Shown here: piece by piece, positions 7,901 to 16,000 of the stretch
Numbering within the stretch: the first letter of the stretch is position 1
Layout of the letters: each line of letters starts with the position of its first letter
DNA from: Pseudoxanthomonas sp. SL93
GTDB taxonomy: Bacteria > Pseudomonadota > Gammaproteobacteria > Xanthomonadales > Xanthomonadaceae
Reading direction: 5' to 3'
Length of the DNA stretch: 64,000 bases
Assembly (NCBI RefSeq): GCF_026625825.1
Contig: NZ_CP113065.1
Location: 3,649,501-3,713,500, forward strand
Translations under genes and position numbers: made by a program
Notes under the pieces: generated by a model
What the model saw: the letters and a program-made list of their open reading frames with translations, nothing else
What the model was told of the DNA's origin: nothing
Databases searched by the model: none

Positions 7901-10768
7901 GTTGTCGCCCAGCGCCGTGCTGTAGAAGCCGACGGCCGTGCTGTTGTCGCCGCTGGCCCAGGATTCCGCACCCAGCGCGGTGGCGTAGTCGCCAGGCGCG
8001 TAGGAGAAGAAGCCCGCGGCGGTGCTTTCCAGCCCGGAGGCTTCCGCCAGGCTGCCTGCCGCCAGGCTGTAGTCGCCAGCCGCGATCGCACCCGAACCGA
8101 AGGCGGCGGAGCTGAAGCCGCTGGCCTGCGTGTAGACGAGGAAACCCAGACCGGGGATCAGGTCCGCCGGTCCGCCGACGGCCACGCTGTAGTCGCCGGT
8201 CGCACCGCTGGCATGGCCGAAGCTGGAGGCATACGAGCCCGTCGCCGTGCTGCCGTAACCGAACGCCGAACTGGCCTCACCGCTGGCTTCGCTGAGTACG
8301 CCGAATGATGAACTGCCCAGGGCCGAGGCCAGGCTGCCCGAGCCCACCGCCGTCGCCCCCAACCCGGACGCCACGGTGTTGACGGTGATCGGATTGCCGT
8401 CCGCGTCGAACGCATTGACCTGTCCGCCGATCGCGATGCTCGAATCGCCGCTGGCTTCCGCGCTGCTGCCGTTGGCGAGGCTGCTCTCGCCGGTTGCCAG
8501 CGCGTTGTAGCCCGTCGCGGTGCTGAACTCCCCCAGCGCGAACGCACCGGAGCCGGTCGCCGTCGCGCCCGTGCCCTCGGCCAGGCTGGCCGATCCCGAT
8601 GCGGTGGCGAATTCGCCTGACGCCACCGCGTCGTCGGTGCCGTCATTGGCGCCGTTCGCCTTGAAGTAGCGGGTGGCCTCTTCCGAGGCGTCCGCCACCG
8701 CGTCGAGTTGATCAAGGTTCACCGCGTCGGTGCCCTCGGTGCCCGCGGCGACATTGGTGACCTGGCGTTCGCTGCCGACGCTGCCGACGGAAACGCTGTC
8801 CTCGCGGTCGGCGACGGAATCACCGCCGATGGCCACGCTGTTGTCCGCTTCCGCGCTGGCCAGGTTGCCCAGCGCCACCGAGTTCACCCCGGGCGAGTAC
8901 GCACCGCCACCGACCGCCACCGAGAAGTCACCGGAGGCTTCGGTGGGGACAAACCCGAAGAACGCGCCACCCACCGCCACGCTGTTGTCGCCGCTGGCGA
9001 TGGAGTTGGAGCCCAGCGCGGTGGAATCCCAGTTGCTCGCCACCGCACCGAAACCCAGCGCCGTGGCGCTGTTGCCGCTGGCTTCGGCACCGTAGCCGAA
9101 CGCAGCCGCACCGAAGTTCGAGGCAGTGCTGTAGCCGCCGACGGCGGTGGCGGCATCATCGGATGCCTCGCTGCGGAAGCCGACCGCCGTGGCCTGGATG
9201 CCCGAGGCGCTGGCCCCGGTGCCAATGGCAGACGCGTAGGCGCCACTGGCATTCGCGCCCGCACCGGTGGCTGTCGAACCCACCTCGCTGGCGACCGCAC
9301 CGGCACCCAGTGCCGTGGCGTCGTCCGCGCTGGCTTCGGTGCTGGCGTAGACGGGGTTGCCATCTTCATCCAGCAGCGGATTGCCGTCCTCGTCGAACAG
9401 CTGCCGCTGGCCGCCTACTGCGACCGCGCCGGCACCGTTGGCCTGCGCACCGGCGCCGTTGGCGACGCTGTTGGCGCCGGTGGCGGTGGCGTTGAAGCCG
9501 GTCGCGGTGGCGCCATCGGCCAGGGCGAACGCACCGGAACCGGTGGCGGTCGCACCCACGCCTTCGGCCAGGGCGGCCGAACCGGACGCGGTCGCGTAGT
9601 CGCCGGATGCCACCGCATCATCGGTGCCGTCATTGGCGCCGTTGGCCTTGAAGTAGCGCGTGGCGTTCTCCGAGGCATCGGCCACCGCGTTCAACTGGTC
9701 CAGGTTCACCGCATCGGTGCCCTCGGTGCCGGCCGCGACGTTGGTGATCTGGCGTTCGCTGCCGGCGCTGCCGACGGAAACGCTGTCCTCGCGATCGGCA
9801 ACCGAATCGCCGCCAAGCGCCACACTGTTGTCGGCAGTCGCCGAGGCCAGGTTGCCGAAGGCGCTGGCATTGGTGCCGGGTGCCCATGCGCCTCCGCCGA
9901 CAGCCGTGGAGAAGTCCCCCGACGCTTCGGTCGGCAGGAAGCCAAGCAACGAGCCACCCACTGCCACGCTGTTGTAACCGGTGGCGATGGAGCCAGAACC
10001 CAGTGCGGTGCTGTCGCCGCCGCTGGCATCGGCGCCGTAGCCCAGCGCGGTGTCGAACGCGCCGGAGGCATTCGCGAAGCCGCCGATGGCGACCGTGGCG
10101 GCGCCGCTCGCGTTGCTGGTGTGGCCCGCGGCCAAGGACTGCGCGCCGGAGGCGGTGGAGGCACTGCCGATCGCCGCGCCGTACGCACCGCTCGCGCTGC
10201 TGCCCGTGCCCACGGCACTTGCGCCGGTGCCGCTGGCGCGCGCCTGCGTGCCGACCGCGCTGGCGTTCTGGCCGGTCGCCGCGCTCTGGTGGCCCAATGC
10301 GGTCGCGCCCTGTGCGGTCGCGCTGCTGTCGTAGCCCACGGCGGTGGCGTTCACGCCGGTGGCTTCGGCGTAGCCGCCCACCGCGGTCGCGCCCGCCTTG
10401 TTGGCGATGCTTTTGTAACCCACGGCGACCGCATGGCGCCCGGAGGCATCCACGCCATCGCCGCACGACACGGCATTCTCGCCGGGGCGCCCATCCTTGA
10501 TGGGGTTGCCGCGCGCGTCCACACAGTAGGCGGGCCCGGTTCCTATCTGCGGCTTGTCGTTCTGCGGTTGTCCCTTCTGCTTGTCATGGGCCAACGCGGC
10601 ACCGAACGGTGCACCGGCGAGCAGCGCGGAGACGAGCAGCGACACGCCGAGCCGCGCACGCATGCGCGTACCCGACGACATCACGCCATGCGCGCGTCGC
10701 GCGAACTCCGACGCCACCACCAGCACGCCGAGGGAGGGGTTCCACACCTTGCTGTAAATCCTGTTCAT
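4979..10768 (-). CDS. YadA-like trimeric autotransporter adhesin (type Vc secretion)
   Basis: 1929-aa surface adhesin. Residues 1-60 form an extended signal peptide (MNRIYSKVWNPSLGVLVVAS followed by a second hydrophobic stretch, cleavage near AALA/HDK) typical of trimeric autotransporters. The passenger is an unusually long run of about 14-residue YadA-head repeats (patterns such as ASGxxATAxGxxA and NSVAxG). It is interrupted by five neck-like segments (ERQITNVAAGTEGTDAVNLDQL and variants) near residues 345, 674, 987, 1317 and 1646. A short Ala-rich, probably coiled stalk (ADFQVKALEDDFNAFRGDV) leads to a C-terminal YadA anchor of about 75 residues ending FGIDL. The start ATG has AAGGA upstream on the minus strand. 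The gene faces away from the subtilase and converges on xpsE. It is inserted in the xps locus. Four near-identical modules are annotated separately. Confidence 0.95.
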   Translation of the reverse strand: MNRIYSKVWNPSLGVLVVASEFARRAHGVMSSGTRMRARLGVSLLVSALLAGAPFGAALAHDKQKGQPQNDKPQIGTGPAYCVDARGNPIKDGRPGENAVSCGDGVDASGRHAVAVGYKSIANKAGATAVGGYAEATGVNATAVGYDSSATAQGATALGHQSAATGQNASAVGTQARASGTGASAVGTGSSASGAYGAAIGSASTASGAQSLAAGHTSNASGAATVAIGGFANASGAFDTALGYGADASGGDSTALGSGSIATGYNSVAVGGSLLGFLPTEASGDFSTAVGGGAWAPGTNASAFGNLASATADNSVALGGDSVADREDSVSVGSAGSERQITNVAAGTEGTDAVNLDQLNAVADASENATRYFKANGANDGTDDAVASGDYATASGSAALAEGVGATATGSGAFALADGATATGFNATATGANSVANGAGAQANGAGAVAVGGQRQLFDEDGNPLLDEDGNPVYASTEASADDATALGAGAVASEVGSTATGAGANASGAYASAIGTGASASGIQATAVGFRSEASDDAATAVGGYSTASNFGAAAFGYGAEASGNSATALGFGAVASNWDSTALGSNSIASGDNSVAVGGAFFGFVPTEASGDFSVAVGGGAYSPGVNSVALGNLASAEADNSVAIGGDSVADREDSVSVGSVGSERQVTNVAAGTEGTDAVNLDQLDAVADASEEATRYFKANGANDGTDDAVASGEFATASGSASLAEGTGATATGSGAFALGEFSTATGYNALATGESSLANGSSAEASGDSSIAIGGQVNAFDADGNPITVNTVASGLGATAVGSGSLASALGSSSFGVLSEASGEASSAFGYGSTATGSYASSFGHASGATGDYSVAVGGPADLIPGLGFLVYTQASGFSSAAFGSGAIAAGDYSLAAGSLAEASGLESTAAGFFSYAPGDYATALGAESWASGDNSTAVGFYSTALGDNSVALGANSTADRDNTVSVGDVGSERQITNVAAGTEGTDAVNLDQLNAVADASENATRYFKANGANDGTDDAVASGDYATASGSAALAEGVGATATGSGAFALADGATATGFNATATGANSVANGAGAQANGAGAVAVGGQRQLFDEDGNPLLDEDGNPVYASTEANADDATALGAGAVASEIGATATGAGASASGAYSTALGTEATASNTQATAVGFRSSADGLASTTVGGYSSAGGDFASAFGYGAAAGGSGATAVGEGAAANGEESTAVGGTTFFGLINTRASGTGGSAFGNGAWATGEYSTAIGHNSYADGDDSVALGVNSVAGATNSVAIGANAWNDRDNTVSVGDVGDERQITNVAAGTEGTDAVNLDQLNAVADASENATRYFKANGANDGTDDALASGDYATASGSAALAEGVGATATGSGAFALADGATATGFNATATGANSVANGAGAQANGAGAVAVGGQRQLFDEDGNPLLDEDGNPVYASTEANADDATALGAGAVASEVGATATGAGASASGAYSTALGTESSASGIQATAVGFRSEASDDAATAVGGYSSASNFGAAAFGYGAEASGNSATALGFGAVASNWDSTALGSNSIASGDNSVAVGGAFFGFVPTEASGDFSVAVGGGAYSPGVNSVALGNLASAESDNSVAIGGDSVADREDSVSVGSAGSERQVTNVAAGTAATDAVNLSQLSFVSNALGGGAGFSGGVFIAPSYTIQGTSYNNVGAAFTAVDAKLNELYGMYSGLTGSTTATASTGSGAPPTQSSQARASGDGANAATATAGLTAAPQTTAATTTGNGGGAVSSGQPAVPAVAENADTSASAAAYADAGDAATLDNARAYADATATETLASANAYADFQVKALEDDFNAFRGDVDRRFSEQDRRLDRMGAMSSAMLNMAINAAGSRTPRGRIAVGAGWQNGENALSLGYSKPIGERASFSIGGAFSGDEKSAGVGFGIDL
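5832..9735 (-). repeat. Four tandem ~0.94-0.99 kb coding repeats in the autotransporter
   Basis: The neck sequence recurs at 5832, 6819, 7809, 8748 and 9735, giving unit lengths of 987, 990, 939 and 987 bp, all multiples of three. Units contain near-identical blocks, for example GQRQLFDEDGNPLLDEDGN in three of them. The 6819-5832 and 9735-8748 units share the same second half (GAFFGFVPTEASGDF, GGGAYSPGVNSVALG). The 8748-7809 unit is the most divergent: it lacks the QLFDEDGN block and carries QVNAFDADGNPI instead. Confidence 0.9.
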
Positions 10769-11357
10769 GCATCACGTCCTTCATTCTGTGTTTTCGGGGG
10801 AATACGACAGCACCCGGGCCTGCACGGCACGGGGATTCGAGGCGGACTACGTCAGGGATAGCGAAAGCGCGGCGCGCGACAGGGGAGGCGCATCGCCGGT
10901 GTGCACGAAGCATCGGATGGGAAAGCGCGGGGGGCGCTCAAGTCGAACAGCGGGATGACGCGGCCGTCCACCACCTGGAAGAAGCGCAGGTCGCGGCGAG
11001 CACGCACCGAAGAAAAACACGCCGGAAACACGAAGCGAGCGAACGCATCAGCAACCGCTTTCCGCACTCCCCTTCTCCTTTCCCGGTGATGCAAGACAAC
11101 TCCGTGCAACCGAACACTACATCCGCGTTGTGCAATTTGCGAGAGATTTGCTACGTTCGGTGCAACGCGACGAAACCGCTGAAAACAAGGCGTTAACGCC
11201 ATGTGCAGAGGATGTGTTCGCCGCGTGAAGAGTGTCGTGGCAGGTAAACAGGGGTACCTGGACGATCCGCTTGAAATGAGAGCCGCAAGTCGTTGAGTAA
11301 GCACGTCGTAAACGGGTTACCCAGTTCGTTCTTCCTTGCAGACATGGAGCAGGTCAA
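10769..11357. other. 589-bp divergent intergenic region
   Basis: Lies between the divergently transcribed autotransporter and subtilase genes. No convincing gene is seen. It contains a locally AT-richer stretch at about 11090-11190 with three GTGCAA direct repeats (11104, 11130, 11160), an inverted pair CCGAAC/GTTCGG (about 11109 and 11156), and the 12-bp palindrome annotated separately. Promoters for both genes are expected here; no hexamer pair stood out. Confidence 0.6.
11189..11200. promoter_or_regulatory. 12-bp palindrome, candidate operator
   Basis: GGCGTTAACGCC is a perfect palindrome lying 158 bp upstream of the subtilase start and 420 bp upstream of the autotransporter start. The binding protein is unknown. 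The assignment rests only on symmetry and position. Confidence 0.35.
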
Positions 11358-13157
11358 GTGAATCAGAATTCCTTTTTCAGCAGTGCGCGTCGTCGTCCCC
11401 TCGCTGCCTCACTCGCCGCAATCGTCGCGGTTGGCATGTTCTCCTCGCCGGCGTGGGCGGGTGAAGTCAGTACCGCCGGTCTGCGCGACGGCGAAACCTA
11501 CGACCGCTTCATCGTGAAGTACCGCGACGGCAGCACCGCGCGCACCAGTGCCGCCGCACTGCAGCGTTCACTGGGCAGCGCCGTGTCGGGCGCGGGCCTG
11601 GCCACGGCGGGCGCCCGCAGCCCGGTCAGCGCGCAGAAGCTGCGCCGGCTGGCCGTGGGGGCCGAGCTGGTGCGCACCTCGCGCAAGCTCGATCGCGTCG
11701 AAGCCGAGGGCCTGCTGCGACAGCTGGCGGCGGATCCGAGCGTGGACTACGTGGAAGTGGATGCGCGCCGTTATGCGCGGCTGGTCCCCAACGACAACTT
11801 CTACAACCAGTATCAGTGGCACTTCAAGGATCCGGTCGGCGGCATCAACCTGCCTGCCGCCTGGGACAACGCGACCGGTGCCGGCGTGGTGGTCGCGGTG
11901 CTGGATACGGGCATCACGCCGCACAGCGATCTGGATGCCAACATCCTGCCGGGTTACGACTTCATCAGCGACACGTTCGTCTCGCGCGACGGCGACCTGC
12001 GCGACGCCAACCCGCTGGACGAAGGCGACTGGAATCCGGTCGCGGGTGAGTGCTACGCCGGTTCGCCGGTGCAGGACAGCAGCTGGCACGGCACCCACGT
12101 GGCCGGCACGGTGGCGGAAGTGACCAACAACGCCAAGGGCATGGCGGGTGGCGCGTTCGATGCGAAGGTGGTGCCGGCACGCGTGCTAGGCCGTTGCGGC
12201 GGCTATACCTCCGACATTTCAGATGCCGTGATCTGGGCTTCCGGCGGCACCGTTGCGGGCGTACCCGCCAACGCGAATCCTGCCGAAGTCATCAACCTCA
12301 GCCTGGGTGGCACCGGTGCGTGCAGCGCGACCGAGCAGAACGCTTTCAACATCGCCATCGCCAATGGCTCCACGGTGGTCGTGGCGGCCGGCAACGACGC
12401 CAGCAACGCGTCGGGTTTTTCACCCGGCAACTGCAACGGCGTCATCACCGTGGCGGCGACGCGCATCACCGGCGGCATCGCTTCGTATTCCAACTACGGC
12501 ACCAGCGTGGAAATCGCGGCGCCGGGCGGCGGCGGCAGCGTGGATGGGAACCCGGGTGGCTATGTCTGGTCGGCGGGCAACGCCGGCACCACCGTGCCTA
12601 CCACCGAGACGTACTTCGGCATGGGCGGTACCTCGATGGCGGCGCCACACGTCGCGGCGGTGGTGGCGCTGATCCAGAGCGTGGCCGATACGCCGCTGAC
12701 GCCCGCGCAGGTGCTGGCCACGCTGCAATCGACGGCGCGTCCGTTCCCGGTGGCGCCGCCGGCGAACCGGCCGATCGGGGCGGGCATCGTCAATGCCGCC
12801 GCCGCCGTGCAGGCGGTGATCGGGGGCGAACCGCCCACCGCCACGCCGCTGACCAACAACGTGGCCGTGGGCGGCAATACCGGCGCGAAGGACGCGACCA
12901 TCAAGTACGCGCTCGTGGTGCCCGCGGGCGCGACCAACCTGTCGTTCATCACCTATGGCGGCAGCGGCAACGCCGACCTGTACGTGAAGTTCGGCAGTGA
13001 AGCGTCGGCGTCCAGCTATGACGTGCGGTCCGCGCGCCCGGGCAACAACGAGGTGATCAACATCGCCTCCGCGCAGGCCGGCACGTATTACGTCACGCTG
13101 GTCGGCAAGACCAAGTTCAGCGGTGTCAGTGTGCGGGGCAGCTTCACCGCGCCCTGA
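11358..13157 (+). CDS. Secreted subtilisin-like serine protease (S8) with C-terminal PPC domain
   Basis: 599 aa. GTG start at 11358 with GGAGCAGG just upstream. The signal peptide (RRRPLAASLAAIVAVGMFSS, cleavage near AWAG) precedes an inhibitor-like propeptide to about residue 135 (YDRFIVKYRDG onward). The S8 catalytic domain has the triad D183 (AVLDTGI), H244 (SWHGTHVAG), S426 (GGTSMAAPHVA), with the oxyanion Asn at about 346 (AAGNDAS). Residues about 490-599 resemble a bacterial pre-peptidase C-terminal domain (NLSFITYGGSGNADLYVKFG). Extracellular xanthomonad proteases of this type are usual T2SS clients, so its place next to xpsF makes it a likely substrate of the adjacent machine; that link is inference. 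Confidence 0.95.
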   Translation: MNQNSFFSSARRRPLAASLAAIVAVGMFSSPAWAGEVSTAGLRDGETYDRFIVKYRDGSTARTSAAALQRSLGSAVSGAGLATAGARSPVSAQKLRRLAVGAELVRTSRKLDRVEAEGLLRQLAADPSVDYVEVDARRYARLVPNDNFYNQYQWHFKDPVGGINLPAAWDNATGAGVVVAVLDTGITPHSDLDANILPGYDFISDTFVSRDGDLRDANPLDEGDWNPVAGECYAGSPVQDSSWHGTHVAGTVAEVTNNAKGMAGGAFDAKVVPARVLGRCGGYTSDISDAVIWASGGTVAGVPANANPAEVINLSLGGTGACSATEQNAFNIAIANGSTVVVAAGNDASNASGFSPGNCNGVITVAATRITGGIASYSNYGTSVEIAAPGGGGSVDGNPGGYVWSAGNAGTTVPTTETYFGMGGTSMAAPHVAAVVALIQSVADTPLTPAQVLATLQSTARPFPVAPPANRPIGAGIVNAAAAVQAVIGGEPPTATPLTNNVAVGGNTGAKDATIKYALVVPAGATNLSFITYGGSGNADLYVKFGSEASASSYDVRSARPGNNEVINIASAQAGTYYVTLVGKTKFSGVSVRGSFTAP

Positions 13158-13184
13158 CCATTGCCGTACGGCTGACGGGCAAGC

Positions 13185-13211
13185 GTGCTCCCGGGCTTTC
13201 CCCGGGGGCAC
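13185..13211 (+). terminator. Probable terminator after the subtilase gene
   Basis: GTGCTCCCGGG pairs with CCCGGGGGCAC (11 bp with one G-U) around CTTTC, followed by a short TTT. The U-tract is weak, so some read-through into xpsF is possible. Confidence 0.5.
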
Positions 13212-13298
13212 TTTCCCGGCTGTGCAGTCCGGATGCAGGCATGACGCTGGGTGGGGTTCTGCGGTAACTTGGCGCATTGTTTCCCGCGATGCGACGGC

Positions 13299-14513
13299 AT
13301 GCCCCTGTACCGCTACAAAGCGCTCAACGCCCATGGCGAAATGCTGGATGGCCAGATGGAAGCCGCCAGCGATGCCGACGTGGTCGCGAGGCTGCAGGAG
13401 CAGGGCCATCTGCCGGTGGAAGCGCGGTTGGCGTCAGAGGGCGGCAACGCCACGTTGTTCCAGCTGTGGCGCCGGCACGCCTTCGCGGGCGAACGGCTGG
13501 TGCAGTTCACCCAGCAGCTGGCCACGCTGCTCGGTGCGGGCCAGCCGCTGGACCGTGCGCTGACCATCCTGCTGGATCTGCCCGAAGACGAAAAAGCACG
13601 CCGCACCATCACCGACATCCGCGATGCGGTGCGCGGCGGCGCGCCGTTGTCGGCCGCGCTGGAGCGCCAGCACGGCATCTTCTCCAGGCTGTACGTCAAC
13701 ATGATCCGCGCCGGCGAAGCGGGCGGCAGTCTGCATGACACGCTGCAGCGGCTGGCCGATTACCTGGAGCGCAGCCGCGCCCTGAAGGGTCGCGTGGTCA
13801 ACGCGCTGATCTACCCGGTCATCCTCATCGTCGTGGTGGGCCTGGCGCTGCTGTTCCTGCTGGGCTACGTGGTGCCGCAGTTCGCGCAGATGTACGAGAG
13901 CCTGGACGTCGCGCTGCCATGGTTCACCCGCGGCGTGCTGTGGCTGGGCCTGTTCGTGCGCGACTGGTGGTTCATCCTGGTCGCAGTGCCTGCGCTGGCA
14001 TTGCTCTGGTTCGACCGCCGCCGTCGCGATCCGGCGTTCCGTGACCGTTTCGACGCCTGGTTGCTGGGCCGCCCCTTTGCTGGGCTGCTCATCGCGCGGC
14101 TGGAAACCGCGCGCCTGGCCCGTACGCTGGGCACGCTGCTGAAGAACGGCGTGCCGCTGCTGAATGCGCTGGGCATCGCCCGCAACGTGCTGGGCAACCG
14201 CGCCCTGGCGGCCGATGTCGAAGCAGCCGCGGAGGACGTCAAGAACGGCCACGGCCTGTCTTCGTCGCTGGGCAAGGGCAAGCGGTTCCCACGGCTGGCC
14301 CTGCAGATGATCCAGGTGGGCGAGGAGTCCGGCGCGCTGGACACCATGCTGCTGAAGACGGCGGATACGTTCGAGGGCGAAACGGCGCAGATCCTGGACC
14401 GCATGCTGGCCGCGCTTACCCCCATCATCACGCTGGTACTGGCGGCGGTGGTGGGGCTGGTGATCATCGCCGTGCTCGTGCCGCTTTACGACCTGACCAG
14501 CGCCATGGGCTGA
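13299..14513 (+). CDS. xpsF: Type II secretion inner-membrane platform protein GspF/XpsF
   Basis: 404 aa polytopic inner-membrane protein of the T2SS assembly platform. The chosen ATG at 13299 gives MPLYRYKALNAHGEMLDGQ, the conserved GspF N-terminus; an in-frame ATG at 13251 would add 16 non-conserved residues. Two T2SSF repeats are seen (about 60-190 and 265-390). Transmembrane segments lie near VINALIYPVILIVVVGLALL, WFILVAVPALALLW and the C-terminal LVLAAVVGLVIIAVLVPLY. The length matches the family. It is the first gene of the xpsF-D run; xpsG follows after 67 bp with its own AAGGAT ribosome site. Confidence 0.95.
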   Translation: MPLYRYKALNAHGEMLDGQMEAASDADVVARLQEQGHLPVEARLASEGGNATLFQLWRRHAFAGERLVQFTQQLATLLGAGQPLDRALTILLDLPEDEKARRTITDIRDAVRGGAPLSAALERQHGIFSRLYVNMIRAGEAGGSLHDTLQRLADYLERSRALKGRVVNALIYPVILIVVVGLALLFLLGYVVPQFAQMYESLDVALPWFTRGVLWLGLFVRDWWFILVAVPALALLWFDRRRRDPAFRDRFDAWLLGRPFAGLLIARLETARLARTLGTLLKNGVPLLNALGIARNVLGNRALAADVEAAAEDVKNGHGLSSSLGKGKRFPRLALQMIQVGEESGALDTMLLKTADTFEGETAQILDRMLAALTPIITLVLAAVVGLVIIAVLVPLYDLTSAMG

Positions 14514-14580
14514 CGCGCATCGCACGACCGGTTCAGACACACTTCTCCACACTACCGCCATCCCAAGAAGGATCCCGACG

Positions 14581-15015
14581 ATGCGCCTGTCCCGCCACCT
14601 GACCCGTTCCCCTTCGCCCTCTTCGCAGAGTGGCATGAGCCTGCTGGAAATCATCATCGTCATCGTGCTGATTGGTGCCGTGCTGACCCTGGTGGGCAGC
14701 CGGGTACTGGGCGGTGCGGATCGCGGCAAGGCCAACCTGGCCAAGTCGCAGATCCAGACGCTGGCCGGCAAGGTGGAGAACTACCAGCTGGATACGGGCA
14801 GCCTGCCGGGTCGTCTCGAAGACCTGGTGACCCAGCCCGGCAATGCCGCCGGCTGGCTGGGCCCGTACGCGAAGTCGGCCGAGCTGAAGGATCCGTGGGG
14901 CCACGACATCCAGTACCGGGCGCCAGGCGAAGCCGGCCCCTTCGATCTGTCCAGCCTGGGCAAGGATGGCAAGGCGGGTGGCGAAAGCTACGACGCGGAC
15001 ATCGTCTACGAGTGA
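14581..15015 (+). CDS. xpsG: Major pseudopilin GspG/XpsG
   Basis: 144 aa. A class III prepilin leader is cleaved after Gly18 (SQSG/MSLLEIIIVIVLIGAVL) with Glu at +5, as expected for substrates of the prepilin peptidase, which is not encoded in this window. The C-terminal globular domain carries the GspG hallmark sequence around LPGRLEDLVTQPGNAAGWLGPY, followed by DPWGHDIQYR and the Asp-rich calcium-binding end (GGESYDADIVYE). It polymerises into the pseudopilus shaft in the periplasm. AAGGAT at about 14570 serves as the ribosome site. The mature N-terminal residue is Met rather than the more usual Phe. Confidence 0.95.
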   Translation: MRLSRHLTRSPSPSSQSGMSLLEIIIVIVLIGAVLTLVGSRVLGGADRGKANLAKSQIQTLAGKVENYQLDTGSLPGRLEDLVTQPGNAAGWLGPYAKSAELKDPWGHDIQYRAPGEAGPFDLSSLGKDGKAGGESYDADIVYE

Positions 15016-15062
15016 TGGCGATGCACGCCGTCCTTCCGTCGCGCCGGTAAGGAAAGCCAGCC

Positions 15063-15575
15063 GTGCGTGCGGTCATTCCGGCCAAGGGATGTTTCCGTCC
15101 TGATCCGCCGCGCTTGCCACGGAGGCAGCGCGGTGTCTCGTTGCTGGAAATGCTGCTGGTCGTAGCGCTGATCGCGGTGGCGGCGACGTTGTCGGCGATG
15201 GTGCTGACCGGTGGGCTGGATGGCATGCGCCTGCGTTCCGAAACGAAGGAGATCGCCGCGCAATTGCGCTACACGCGTGCGCAGGCCATCGCCACTGGGC
15301 AACCGCAGCGGTTCGTCATCGATCCCCGCGCGCATCGCTGGCAGGCCCCGAACGGCCGCGACGGCCGCATTCCCGAAACCCTGTCGGTGAAGTTCACCGG
15401 CGCACGCCAGGCGCAGGCCCGCGCAGGCGAGGGCGCCATCCTGTTTTTCCACGACGGCGGGTCTACGGGCGGGCGCATCACGCTGGGTGCCAAGCAGGCC
15501 GAGTGGATGGTCGACGTGACCTGGCTGACCGGCGAAGTGCGCGTCTTCCGTGGCCCGCAGGGCGCTGCGCAATGA
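15063..15575 (+). CDS. xpsH: Minor pseudopilin GspH/XpsH
   Basis: 170 aa from a GTG at 15063. It has a long basic leader cleaved after Gly24 (RQRG/VSLLEMLLVVALIAVAATL), with Glu at +5. The globular part (QLRYTRAQAIATGQPQRFV) is typical of GspH/FimT-like pseudopilins. The leader is longer than usual, so a downstream start is conceivable, but no better start codon is evident before the cleavage site. The stop overlaps the xpsI start by 4 nt (ATGA), indicating translational coupling. Confidence 0.9.
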   Translation: MRAVIPAKGCFRPDPPRLPRRQRGVSLLEMLLVVALIAVAATLSAMVLTGGLDGMRLRSETKEIAAQLRYTRAQAIATGQPQRFVIDPRAHRWQAPNGRDGRIPETLSVKFTGARQAQARAGEGAILFFHDGGSTGGRITLGAKQAEWMVDVTWLTGEVRVFRGPQGAAQ

Positions 15576-16000
15576 GCGCACGGGCATCGCGCGGTCAACG
15601 CGGCTTCACGCTGATCGAAGTGATCGTTGCGTTCGCATTGCTGGCGCTGGCGTTGACCTTGCTGCTGGGTTCTCTGTCGGGCGCGACCCGCCAGGTGCGG
15701 CAGGCCCAGGACAGCACGCGCGCCACGCTGCACGCGCAGTCACTGCTGGCGCAACTGGGCACGGGCGAAGCCCTGCAGCCGGGACGGACGGAAGGCCGCT
15801 TCGACGGTGGCCGTTACGAGTGGGTACTGCAGGTGGCGCCGTACGCCGATCCTCTGGCCGCGCGCGCGCTGCGGGATGCAACGGCCCCCCAGCTGATGGA
15901 CGTGCAGTTGGACGTGCGCTGGGGCGAACGTGCCGCGCAATCCCTGCGCTGGCGCACGCTGCGCCTTGCTCCCCGCGACATCAACCAGGCCGCGCCATGA
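15572..16000 (+). CDS. xpsI: Minor pseudopilin GspI/XpsI
   Basis: 142 aa. ATG at 15572 overlaps the xpsH stop as ATGA. The leader is cleaved after Gly11 (RGQRG/FTLIEVIVAFALLALAL), with Phe+1 and Glu+5. In the family GspI forms the tip complex with GspJ and GspK. The downstream GspI-like segment includes GRYEWVLQVAPYADP. Its stop overlaps the xpsJ start (ATGA at 15997). An in-frame upstream ATG at 15503 would remove the leader from the N-terminus and is rejected. Confidence 0.93.
   Translation: MSARASRGQRGFTLIEVIVAFALLALALTLLLGSLSGATRQVRQAQDSTRATLHAQSLLAQLGTGEALQPGRTEGRFDGGRYEWVLQVAPYADPLAARALRDATAPQLMDVQLDVRWGERAAQSLRWRTLRLAPRDINQAAP

Noticed and set aside
4943..8308. 1121-codon plus-strand open frame, and a 717-codon one at 8708-10861
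   Set aside because: Both are antisense to the trimeric autotransporter. Their Arg/Gly-rich, repeat-driven composition mirrors the adhesin repeats, and the adhesin has a signal peptide, repeats and anchor domain on the other strand.
5832..9735. Regular repeats resembling a CRISPR array or minisatellite
   Set aside because: The period is close to 1 kb and in-frame, and repeats encode YadA-head modules, so they are coding repeats.
10852..11304. 150-codon minus-strand frame in the adhesin-protease intergenic region
   Set aside because: No ribosome site, no recognisable domain, Arg/Pro-rich composition. The region looks regulatory.
13251..13298. Upstream ATG start for xpsF
   Set aside because: It would add 16 residues (including two Cys) not seen in GspF proteins; the ATG at 13299 gives the conserved N-terminus.
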